A stretch of DNA of 64,000 nt from Myxocyprinus asiaticus. Lineage: Eukaryota > Chordata > Actinopteri > Cypriniformes > Catostomidae. Location of the stretch: contig NC_059373.1 of assembly GCF_019703515.2 (NCBI RefSeq), forward strand, positions 17,912,781 to 17,976,780, read 5' to 3'. The position numbers and the translations under genes were made by a program. Positions within the stretch are counted from its first letter, which is position 1, and the number at the start of each line of letters is the position of its first letter. The notes under the pieces are model-generated. The model worked only from the letters and a program-made list of their open reading frames with translations, was not told where the DNA came from and ran no database searches. Of the stretch, positions 1 to 14,700 are shown piece after piece.

Positions 1-27
1 ACATTCTAATTTATTGAGATGCACCTG
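1..27. mobile_element. Tc1-type transposon, right terminal inverted repeat, cut by window edge
   Basis: The first 27 bases match, base for base, the outer end of the right terminal repeat of the Tc1-type element at 22372-23936. The match ends exactly at the CCTG terminus. It runs into a TG microsatellite where a TA duplication would be expected. The rest of this copy lies outside the window. Confidence 0.7.
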
Positions 28-79
28 TGTGTGTGTGTGGGTATATATACATACATACATATATATATATACAACTGAC

Positions 80-1152
80 ATTGCCAGCAGGTACGTGTGT
101 CTTTTAGATCAAGCCTAAACAATCTAGAGTGAGTCCAGTAGAAAAAATTCAAAATCTTAAACTGAATAAGGCGTACCCTTGCATCCCTAGACGCAGTATT
201 ACATTTTTTTTATTTTTTATTATTCTTTCCAACTCCCCATCCTCCAATACCAGGTTCAAATCTCTTTCCCATAACCTCTTAAGAGCAGTTAAGTCCCCGT
301 CACCAAGACTCTGAATCAACGAGGAATAATACACTGACACTTCATGACCCTTTCCAAAGACTGTGAGCACCATACAGAGGGTGTCTGCAGCCTCAGGGGG
401 CTGTGTACTACCACCAAAAATAGGACGAATTAAAAGACGCAGCTGTAAATACCTGAAAAATTGAGACCTAGAAATCCCAAATAGCTGGGTTATATTTTCA
501 AATGATCTCAAAGATCCGTTTTCATTAAGGTCACCAAGTGTAGCAACACCCCTCTCAATCCATTCTTTCCAGCAAAAGGGGCACTTGATAATAAATAATT
601 TGGGGTTCAGCCATATACTTGAGGAAACATTTAGATAAGTATCAAAACTGAACATATGAGAAAACTTTGTCCATACTGCATTTAAGTGTGAAATAATGGG
701 ATGCATTTTTACTTCTCTAGGCAATATAATAAAAAGAATTTGCAATGGTGAGATTTGGGCAAAAACCACTTGTTTAATGTTGTACCAGGGAGGGGATCTC
801 AGGTGGAAGAGACCAATGGGCCAAATGTCTAAAATTAAAAGCATAGTAATAAAACAACATTTTGGGGAGGCCTAAACCTCCTTTGTCAATTGGCATATGT
901 AACTTACTGAAATGCAACCATGTCGTTTACCATTCCAAATATAGACTTAGATATTCAATCAAATTGTTTAAAATAAGAAAGATGAACTTCTAGAGGGAGA
1001 GACTTAGTAGATAATTGAATTTGGGTTTAAAATTCATTTTTATAACATTGACCTTCTCTGCCATAGCCAGATGTAGTGAAGCCAACCTATCCACATCACA
1101 CAAGAACCTTTTCATTAATGGGTCAAAATGAACTCTAACTAAATCTCAGATA
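80..1152 (-). mobile_element. L1/Tx1-like LINE fragment, 3' end of ORF2 plus 3' UTR
   Basis: The minus strand has a 231-residue open frame (844-149) with the C-terminal part of a fish L1-type ORF2 protein, including the motif FFRYLQLRLLIRP. Homology to the second LINE copy (6368-9845) continues to about 1150, where this copy is 5'-truncated, and through the 3' UTR to about 80. No reverse transcriptase or endonuclease domain remains, so it is a dead fragment. Its limits are estimated from the alignment with the other copy, because no clear target-site duplication was found. Confidence 0.75.
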
Positions 1153-2235
1153 TTCTTTAATACTATGTAAATGTACCTGAATCTTGTGAGGGAAAGATTT
1201 GCAATCCACTTCTTCTTTTACACATTAAGAGCACCTGTGTCCTTTCAATTCCCTTTACCGGACTGAAATGAAACTAAATTTCTATGTAGACACTTTACTG
1301 TGGAAAACAATGTGAGAAAAACAACCATTTACATTTTTTTACACAGAGATATCTGTTATTTACATGAAGAAAAAGCATGACTGTTTTGATATCATTTGCA
1401 TTGCTTCTTACCATGGATCCCAAATAGAAACAAGATTCTAGACATTCGATGGAAGTTTTAAAAAGACAATGAGGCGTTTTCGACTGCTTACACCTCATGG
1501 TTTAAGTAACCGTATCAATTTACTTGATAAATGGAATAGGGTTTTTACACTGGTAAATATTTATGCCAACCCGTCTTCGGTCTCACCGATGTGCTGTAAA
1601 CTTGAGACGATCGCAGATCCGTTTTGTCACAAACATTGATCACATGACATTTTAGAAGACTTCCTGCTCTGAAAAACACCATTGTCTAAACGCTAAGGAT
1701 CGACTGACTGACTCCATTTAAACTGTATGTCCATAGCCAGTCTATGCTATGTAAATAGCATAAGAGTAAATAAGAGTAATATTCACAGAGGAATATTTTC
1801 TTCTGTCATGTGATTGAACCAGAAAGTTATCACAGTAAGTGCACTTGCTGCAACCTCAGATATATATTTAGTTTGTAATCATCTTGAATGTATTTGTTAG
1901 TCCTAGCTTGGCTAGCTATGATAAGAAAAACCGACCGAGGCATCTCCTATATAGTCATTCATAAGACAGACGATATGGAGTCGCTTCTGCATTAAACGCT
2001 GCTAAAATGAAACTGCTTCTTAACATATCACGTTGATATATTGGTTTACTTAAGATCTTATTTTTTGACTGTTTTGTGTGTGGCGCATATATGCTGTAAT
2101 GTGAGGATTACTCACTTCACTTTCTTACTTCCTTAATACTTTCATGGTTATCTCTTCTCTTCCTGTAAGCGTATTCTGTTAAAATGGAGTGTAATTTTGT
2201 ATTCATATCAGGTGCATTCTTCCCTCAGAGCTAAA
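1153..2235. other. Upstream region of ppt1, no gene seen
   Basis: About 1.1 kb between the LINE fragment and the ppt1 start codon. I see no coding exon or repeat family that I recognise. It should hold the ppt1 promoter and 5' UTR, but no TATA box or initiator could be assigned with confidence, and the transcription start is unknown. Confidence 0.4.
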
Positions 2236-6052
<3,817 letters not shown>

Positions 6053-6321
6053 ATACAGTTGACTCACTTGTTTCCAACTAGAGAGCTGATGTGCAAGCAC
6101 ACAATACAGTGTCAGCTGACTGTAGCATGCTCCTTACTACTGTTTCTGAGTCTAATAATAATGTCTCATATAGACATTAAGACAGTTGTCTTGCTTTATT
6201 GCACTGATCTGAAGTTTTATTTGATTAATGTGATTTTATCAGGAAAAATGAATTCCTCAAGATGAACTTTAATGAAAATACATAGTTTTTACTTGTTCTA
6301 ATTTTGTTCTTTTTTCCAGAA

Positions 6322-6327
6322 AATAAA
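6322..6327 (+). terminator. ppt1: ppt1 polyadenylation signal AATAAA
   Basis: The first canonical AATAAA after the ppt1 stop, 270 bases downstream. It would end a short 3' UTR of about 290 bases (6053 to about 6345). A LINE insertion begins about 40 bases further on. Confidence 0.75.
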
Positions 6328-6575
6328 ATGTTGAATCTTTTGAACACCGTGGCCTTTTCAGATTCTTTTAAGATTAACATTTTTATCGATTCATAGAGAT
6401 GACAAAGAAAAACAAAACATATACAATGAATCAACATTTAACTCCCACTTCTACCCCTCCCCAATCAACAACCCCACCCCAAACACCAAGGAGCATCCCT
6501 GTGGTCTCACATAAGTACACACACACAATAAATAACTAAATAAATAATAATAAATAAATACAATAAATAAATTTT

Positions 6576-6619
<44 letters not shown>

Positions 6620-6992
6620 TACACATCTAAAACTACGCTTCTCTCTCCACAATCCATCCCTGAGAGTGCCCCAAAAACGTCAAATAACTTTCCCATTACC
6701 CATCAAATGAATCCCAGATCCCCAGACTTTTACACAACACCTCGGCACCACTCCCAAATTGGTGCTCCAGCCGACTTCCATCCCCTTAAAACTATATGCC
6801 TGCCTGTCATAACACTGGTCAGGACCCAATTTTTTACGTATTTATATGTCGATGACAGTCCCATCACCCAAAACACAGAGTCTGGGGCAAAACGAAACCC
6901 GAGTGCCCAACACGTCACACACAAAACTCTGAACCTTCAACCAAAATTCCTGGATCTCAGCACAGCAGGGGTGTGTCTTTAAGACCAAGCCT

Positions 6993-7384
6993 GGTAAAGA
7001 CGCTGGCTACCACCCCTGGAGTTCGCTAGTTTGAATCCAGGGCGTGCTGAGTGACTCCAGCCAGGTCTCCTAAGCAACCAAATTAGCCCGGTTGCTAGGG
7101 AGGGTAGAGTCACATGGGGGTGATCGCTATAATGTGTTCGTTCTCCATGGGGCGTGTGGTGAGTTGAGCACGGATGGCGTGAAGCCTCCACACTCGCTGT
7201 CTCCGTAGCAACGCGCTCAACACGCCACGTGATAAGATGCGCGGGTTGACGATCTCAGACGCAGAGGCAACTGGGATTCGTCCTCCGCCACCCGGACTGT
7301 GGCGAATCACTACGCGACCACGAGGACTTGAAAGCACATTGGGATTTGGGCATTCCAAATTGGGAGAAAAATATTAAAAAAAAA
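6993..7384 (+). mobile_element. tRNA-derived SINE (family A, copy 1) inside the LINE 3' UTR
   Basis: A tRNA-like head carries the B-box region (GTTTGAATCC) and a body shared with copies at 15.6, 30.2, 46.1 and 57.6 kb. The 3' end is GGGCATTCCAAATTGGGAG followed by an A-rich tail. It is flanked by a 12-bp duplication AAGACCAAGCCT (6981-6992 and 7385-7396) that matches uninterrupted LINE sequence near 107, so the SINE inserted into the LINE. Confidence 0.9.
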
Positions 7385-7483
7385 AAGACCAAGCCTATAC
7401 AATCTAGAGGGGGTCCAATAGAATCTATGTAAAATCTTGAATTGCATAAGGTGCACCCTTGCATCTCTAGATGTAGACTTGGT

Positions 7484-9845
7484 GTTTTTTAGAATCCTAG
7501 CCCACACTCCTTCCTCCAAAACCAAGTTCAAATCTTTCTCCCATAATCTCTTGAGCGAAGTTGAAGCTCCATCCCCCAGACTCTGAATTAGCAGGGAGTA
7601 ATACACTGATGCCTCATGACCTTTTCCAAAAGCAGTAATCACCACTCCCAGAGTGTCTGCTGCTTTAGGGGGGGGGGGGGGTGTATGCTACTCCCAAAAA
7701 TAGTACAGAGCAGGTTTCACAGCTGTAAATACCTAAAAAACTGAGATCTGGGAATCCCAAAATGTTGAACCAAATTTTCAAAGGATCTCAACACTCCACT
7801 CTCATATAGGTCACAGAGTGTAGTAACCCCCCCTAACAATCCACTCTGACCAGCAGAAAGGGGACTTATTAATACATAATTTATGGTTCAGACATATGCT
7901 CGAGGCAACATTTAAATAAATGTCCGAATTAAACACTCTGGACACTTTTGTCCATATCGAGTGCAAATGCGAGATAACGTGGTGTAACTTCTCTGATTAG
8001 TTTGATAGAAAGGCTTTGCAATGGTGAAATAGGGGCAAGAACTTCCTGTTCAATAGAAAACCAGGGAGGGGCTCTCTCAGGTGGAAGCGACCAATGAGCC
8101 AAATGTCTGAGACTGAACGCATAATAATAAAACAAACTCTTGGGTAGGCCTAGCCCACCTTTGTCAATCGGCCTATGTAATTTGTTGAAATGTAGTCTGG
8201 GACGCTTACCATTCCAAATGAAGGACTTCGCTATGCTGTCAAATTGCTTAAAATAAGAGAGGGGGACATCTAATGGGAGAGATTGTAACAGGTATTTCTG
8301 TTTTGGATTACAATTCATTTTAATAACATTAACCTTCTCAATCATTAGATAAATGTAATGAAGCACACCTGCCCACATCACTCGAAAAACTTTTTATTAA
8401 GTGATCAAAAATAACTCTAACTAAATCACACAAATTTGCTGGGAATAAAATGCCCAAATACTTAATGCCCTGTTTGGGCCACTGGAAGGCCCCTGACTGA
8501 AAAGCCGTTACTGGGCAGTACGCTGTCAGAGCCAAATTTTCAGATTTAGACCAATTGACTCTATATCCTGAGAACTTAGAAAAATAATTAATAATTCTGT
8601 GGAGGCAAGGCAACGATCTAGTAGTGTCAGAGACGAATAATAAAATATAATCTGTGTAAAGCAAAAGTTTAGACGCCACACATCCCGTCACCACCCCAGG
8701 AAAATCATCTTCCCTTCTTATCGCGGCTGCTAATAGTTCCAGGGCAAGACAGAACAATAAATGGGAAAGAGGGCAACCCTGCCAGGTGCCCCTATCCTGA
8801 GTAAAATTAATCAATTTGTTTATACCGCCGCTACCGGGTGTCTATAAAGTAACTTAATCCATCAAATAAAAGTATTCCCGAACCCGAATATTTCCAAAAT
8901 CTTAAAAAGATAATCCCATTCTACCATATCAATCGCCTTTTCGGCGTCAAGTGAGATGGCAGCGACCAGAGTCTGATCATTTGCCACTGACCACATAATA
9001 TTGATGAGACGCCTAATATTATCAGAAGAGCTGCGGCCCTGAATAAACCCCACCTCATCTATATGTATAAGAGATGTCATAACTTAATCGGTTAGCCAGA
9101 ATTTTTGACAATATTTTTATGTCTAGCTGGATAAGGGAAATTGGATGATAACTCTTATATTGCTTGGATCTTTGTCCTTTTTAAGAATCAGACTGATCTG
9201 GGCTTGTGTCATGGTTGGCGGAAGCTTTCCATTCTTTAATGATTCCGTATAAACTTCTAACAAAATTGTAGCCGGTTGTGTAGCATAATCTAAAAAATTC
9301 AGCAGCAAAGCCTGTAGGCAAGGTCTTAATTACCTCGCCAAGCTCATCCAAGGTTATCTCAGAATCAAGAGAATTTTTTTGCTCAGTCGTCAGTTTAGGA
9401 AGTTCTAATGGTTTCACAAAATTTCTGATATCTTCATCAGTAGACAAAGACGTGGAGCTATAGAGATCAAGATAGAATTCTTTAAAAGCATTATTAATAT
9501 CAATGGCTGAAGTAAATATTTCACCACCAGCAGATTTCACTGAGGGAATGGTAAAAAAAAGTCTACCTCTTTCTCTGCTTTTTATATCTTGCCAGAGGTT
9601 TTCCTGCATTGTCCCCTGACTCAAAGTATGACTGTCTTGCCCTGAATAGCCAAAACTCCACCTTCCGCAACAAAATAGTATTATATCTGTATTTCAATCA
9701 GGTCAGTTCTCTAAGGCCATCAGACAACATACGGTGCTTCAGCTCTGTATCTTGTGCTTTTGATTTTTTGATGAATGAGACATACTGTGTGATCCCATCC
9801 CTAAGAACCACCTTAAGTGCCTCCCAAGCCACGCCTACAGAAGAG
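7484..9845 (-). pseudogene. LINE ORF2 (reverse transcriptase) remnant, frameshifted
   Basis: Minus-strand open segments at 9624-9181, 9308-9123, 9080-8862, 8814-8338, 8381-7929 and 7645-7310 together cover an L1-type reverse transcriptase and C-terminal region. Recognisable blocks are GFIQGRSSSDNIRRL, the fingers/palm signature QGCPLSHLLFCLALELL, and the catalytic box. The box reads YTDY where an active enzyme has the YADD/FADD form, so a catalytic Asp is lost. With at least four frame changes it cannot be functional. It belongs to the same family as the fragment at 80-1152. Confidence 0.85.
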
Positions 9846-9861
9846 CCTTTTCAGATTCTTA

Positions 9862-10600
9862 AAGTTAATTTACATGTAGTACTTAAATATTGTCAAAATG
9901 GGTATTTGCATAAGCGTCTCAATTTTAGAGTCTACCGATGATGGATGTGAGGACTGTCTGCAAAGGCCTTTGATGTTGGTGTTTTTGAGCAAAATGTAGT
10001 GTGAGTTGTACTTGAGCATTGTGAAAAGGTTTGTGGCTCATTGAATTTAGTGAACTTAACTTGAAGAGTATTTATATTCATTGTCTTTTTCACATGTCCA
10101 TCTAGCCCCTAAAGTGGGAATGGTAAACAGATTGTTAATGGTAAACAAATTTGGCTTGCTGTCCGTAAAGGAGGGCTCAAGCATAAGGGCCTTGGGCATG
10201 CAGCTTGGCCTCCAAGTTTCCCCAAGTTACAGTCCTTTCTGGGTTTATGGCATTACATTGTCATGCTAACTTGTAAAATTGGATATAACTTTACATGTAT
10301 TGTTTGTCTTGTGGCTATACTTTTGAAACAGTGAGTATTTTAACATTTACTGATTGGCTCTATACATTTCTATTGTAAGTGCCTCACTGTAATACAGATT
10401 TTTATTTAATTTTTTAAGAAAAGAATGGATAAGTCCAAATGAATTTTTGTGTTGATAAACATTATGCCACAAATGATGTCGATTGTGCTTAACTTGTTTT
10501 CAACCCAGCATATTCAACCATAAAATGCAAGACAACTGGACTCTTGCTGCTAAAAATCACCTGCCAATTCACTCCAACAAAGGACAAAGACTCCCCAAAA
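9862..10600. other. Interval between the ppt1-side LINE and the cap1 3' end
   Basis: About 0.74 kb of unique-looking AT-rich sequence. I see no exon or repeat that I recognise. It is the space between two convergent transcription units. Confidence 0.5.
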
Positions 10601-11741
10601 GTGATGTTTTATTTATTGCAACAATTTTAATGTTTGTTCTCTAGTACTAATGACAAAAATTCTTGGCCAAATAAGAGAAAAAAAGGATACAATATAAATT
10701 CCACAATAATGGCCTCAATATTATGGGAGGAAAAGATGGAATGATTAGAGGTTGGAATCAAAGCATTAACTAGTTAACGAATGTGATGAGAGCAAGAGAT
10801 GGACACAATTCACATAAATCCAGTCTCTGTTCAAGTTATTACAGCAGATAGTCATCAGAAATCACACAAGGCAGCTTTCAATTCAACATGGACAGTACCA
10901 TAAGCATAAAAAGATTATGCTTTAAATGTATCCTTCTCCAGTTTGTGCCAAGAACACTCAAGACATCTAAAAGCTTTCCACATCTTTCCATCATGAACTA
11001 TGGAATGTTCATTTATTCATATTACAAGGACTGTGCCATGTGCTCAGGAATACATAATGAAAAGGGGAAAAAAACAATTCCTATAGTAACGCTTTTTTCC
11101 CCAACACAATATTTTGTTTTATGATCGGAAAGCTAACTGATCATGCACGTTACTCGTTGCACTTGCCAATTAGTCCTCTAAGATTTGACACAAATCTTCA
11201 TTATAATTATCTCTAGAAAAGTTAAAGTTACAGTAAGTGTCTGAGTTGTGGTCATCTAAAGAGACATTTGTGTGCTTCAGATCTGAATTGCATATGTCAC
11301 ACAGAAACCGCTGTGACCTCCCCAACACATGCCCCCTGCTCAGAAAATGTAAAAGACAAAAATGAACGCAAGACATAAAAATAACAAAAACCAATACACA
11401 CAGATCTACATGATTTGCTTCTTTTAGATGGCCATTCACATGTTATTTTGCTTAGCATAACTGTAAGAAATATAAAAAAAACAAACAAAAAAAAAACAAA
11501 AACATTGGCAATCATTTTCAAGTGCTTTGTTTTATCAGGTAGAACAGAACAAAATGGGTCCCTGCCATTGGCTGAGCAAGTGCTTTTGGTAAAGCAAACA
11601 CTAATTTCACTAGTTGAAGGAAGATACGATTGCCGCTGTGATTGGCTGATAGGAGTGTAGATCTGGTTGGCATTCCATTCAAATTCATTGGTCAGTCAGG
11701 TAGGACACTGCAATGGGGGTGGTCTTGCACAGTTTAATCCT
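10600..11741 (-). other. cap1: cap1 3' untranslated region
   Basis: Runs from the base after the cap1 stop to a minus-strand AATAAATAAA near 10608-10617, the first strong polyadenylation signal. The inferred length of about 1.1 kb is similar to mammalian CAP1. The exact cleavage site is not known. Confidence 0.6.
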
Positions 11742-14700
11742 TTATCCAGCAATCTCAGTTGCTGTGGTGACCAGCTTGCTACCATCCCATACAGTTTTAA
11801 ATTGTTCAGGGACTGGGATCTCAGTCTGGAAGGAAAACATGAAAAAAAAGAAACTTAACCAAGCAAACTCCACACTCTCGTTCTGTCATGTCAAAACATT
11901 ATAATTAGGGTTGGGTATCACATTTTTTCTCTCGCTCTTTTTTTTTTTTTTTTTAGAAAATTATGGAACTAAATAATTATAACTTTCGTTTCCGATAACA
12001 TTTCTTGAAAGCTTCTGCATTATTCCTCTGATGTGGTTTCATGCTCCGCCGAATCTACAGCTCCACTGCAAAAGAAACCGTTTTCTCGCAGAGTTTGCGC
12101 TCCACACTGAATGTGATGAGAAATGCTGTGCACTGCAAAATAATAATAATTTAATGTTATGGATGTTGTTGTGTACTGCACGTGAGGACAAACTCAATAG
12201 AAAGACACGTTTCCTTATTATTATTTTGCGGTATCTGATCTTTTTTATCTCAGCAACATTCAATTCACATTGCAAATGGACATTCGCAACTCGGGAAAAC
12301 ATGTTTTCTTTTGCCGCGGGGCTGTAGATTCTGCGGCAATGGAGCACACTTGCTGGAAAAGGAACAGCCGTTTCGAATGAAGCAGAGAAATAAGTTAGTG
12401 CAGCTTGTTCTGTTTTGCGATGTTTATGAATCTGTGCTTGAGCATAACATCATCTGTCTGCAGCACTGGTGCAGACACAGTTTGGACAGAGTGAATGAAA
12501 TGCGATTAAAGCGTCTACATGCCTGTATAAAGCGATTAAAATTGGAGTACTCCACATATCTTACTGCGATTATCATTACTCCGATTATTAGCATAATTGC
12601 AATAATCATAGTATTCTGTTTACATGAGCTACAGTTTAATTGCAGTATTGCCCTAATCACATTATAACTGCATTATGAGGGTGCATGTAAACATAGCCAT
12701 TGGCTGCACACATCAACACACAGTGCAGTCCAATTCACAAACTAATATCTCATTTTTAAATGAATTGTCAAGGAACCAGAACCTGAAATGCCAAATTCAA
12801 TACAATGCCCATTTCTTTTATGATATGAGCATTTTACTCACATATTCTCCATCTTTGTTGGGCACCAGAACGTTCATCTCAGAGCTCTTGGCACTGATGA
12901 TTTCACATGAAAGGGAGTCCTTACTCAGGTAAACATGGCAGCCATCTGTCTTGTTGATGGAGATGGTTGGCACTTTACCCATAACCTGGATAGAAAAGAC
13001 TGACTCAACAATTAAGCAGGCACAAAAAAAAAAAGGAGTGCTAAGGTGTGCCAAACTGAGCAAGTCTGAATGGGGAAAAAGGTTGAAGTCTCACTTCTAA
13101 TCTTGTTCAAGCAAATTCAAACGGAGCACACAAAACAGTAAGATTGACAAGACATCTCTCTCTGTAAGACTCGAGAGAGTACAAGTTTAAACGCACCTGG
13201 ACCTTTACATCTTTACAGTTGATCACCTCAACAATACCCACAACATCGTCAAAGACGAGACCCATTTTCTTACAGTTATCTAAAAAAAAAAAAGCCAGAA
13301 AAGCATGAAAAAGAGAAAAATGTTCTACATACATTTATATGGATCAAATTGAGGAGATGGTGGTGATGCGTACATACCTAAAGTAATGGAGTTGATCTTT
13401 CCTTTCACCTGTAAAGTGCTGTTGTTGCACTTAAAGGCATAAACCACCTGTTTGAGTTCTGTGTCATTGATCACAAGGCCATGGGCACCTTCATGGTTTT
13501 CCTGAGGAGAAAAAAAAAGGCAAAGAGTGAGCTAGAACAAGAGGCTGAGAGAATGGTTTCAAGGATGCTTTACTCACACACACACACAGAGTTAAATTTA
13601 TTAGTAATATTTAATTGTTCATTCAGAGGTGATATTTGCTATATCTCAAATCTAACATTAAACCAAACACTCACAAAAACCTGTAGACAGAAGTAGACTT
13701 AAAGCAAAACATGATTTGGCAAATTTATGGAATGTCCCTAAATGGGGACACACTTCTGTCCCAAAACTATAGTCAAGTAAGCATTAACACGAAGTAGCTT
13801 TTTTATTGGCATGTATAATCATGAACAAGAATGTCTGGGATTAAGATGGAAAATCTCTAAAACATTTTTTTTCCAAAAATAACTTCAGCTGCATATACAG
13901 TGACAGTCATTCTGACTCACTCACCACTTTCCATTTCTTGCCGTCCAGCTCCAGCACTGGGGGCAGAGTGCGGGCAGGGCCAGCAGCTGCTGTGGGGCGA
14001 GGAGTGAAGGGTTTGGGTCCAGAGGACACAGGACCTCCCTGGGCTTTGAGTGCAGGATTCTTGTGGGTCTTCTGGTCATCAGACACATGCTTCAGCCCTT
14101 AAAAAGTGGTTTAAAGACATAGACAGGGATATCAATTCTCAATAAATGTTGATGTAGCTCAACTGGTAAAGTATGGCTCTAGCAACATCAAGTAAACGGG
14201 CTTATTTCCCAGAGAACATGCATACTGATAAAATGTATATGTTCAATGAACTGTAATCACATTGCATGAAAAGCATTTGTCAAATGCATGGCCAGACATG
14301 ACATGATTCAACTGTGCCCCTTTTGCAGTGAAGGCTGCAAAGACCTTTTTATAAACAATGATAGTCCTATTACAGCAAAACATCTGTAAAAATCTGCATC
14401 ATTTCCTATTGGCCAAAAGGACCATTGAATGATTTAGCAAAATGCCTTTCCTTCTGTTAAAAAGCTATAAAATTTCAAGTGAATATTTTGTGCACTCTAG
14501 GCTCTCAAACCTGGTCTTTCCCAAACACACTATTGTATCAATGTATAAGTACTAGATCAAGATCAGATATCCATGTAATACAGTACCTTTAGTAATATCA
14601 GCTCCCTTGTTGATGGAGGCAAAAAGAGCATTGCGACTGACTGCCCCAGAGTCTCCATCTGATGACTTGTCAAAGTCCATAGGGGGTGGAGGTGGGCCTG

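Larger units (their letters stand above)
6368..9845 (-). mobile_element. 5'-truncated L1/Tx1-like LINE with a nested SINE
   Basis: The whole interval is flanked by a 16-bp direct repeat, GCCTTTTCAGATTCTT, at 6352-6367 and 9846-9861, which is the target-site duplication of target-primed reverse transcription. The element is read on the minus strand. ORF2 remnants run from about 9845 down to about 7480, and the 3' UTR from there to 6368, including a TA microsatellite near 6580-6617 and a SINE at 6993-7384. The 5' end, with ORF1 and the endonuclease, is missing. No poly-A tail is visible at the 3' end. Confidence 0.88.

Noticed and set aside
7110..7358. Similar open frames recurring near 7110-7358, 15672-15956, 30233-30544, 46222-46482 and 57642-57974
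   Set aside because: The apparent protein conservation is that of SINE family A copies at DNA level. These elements are non-coding.
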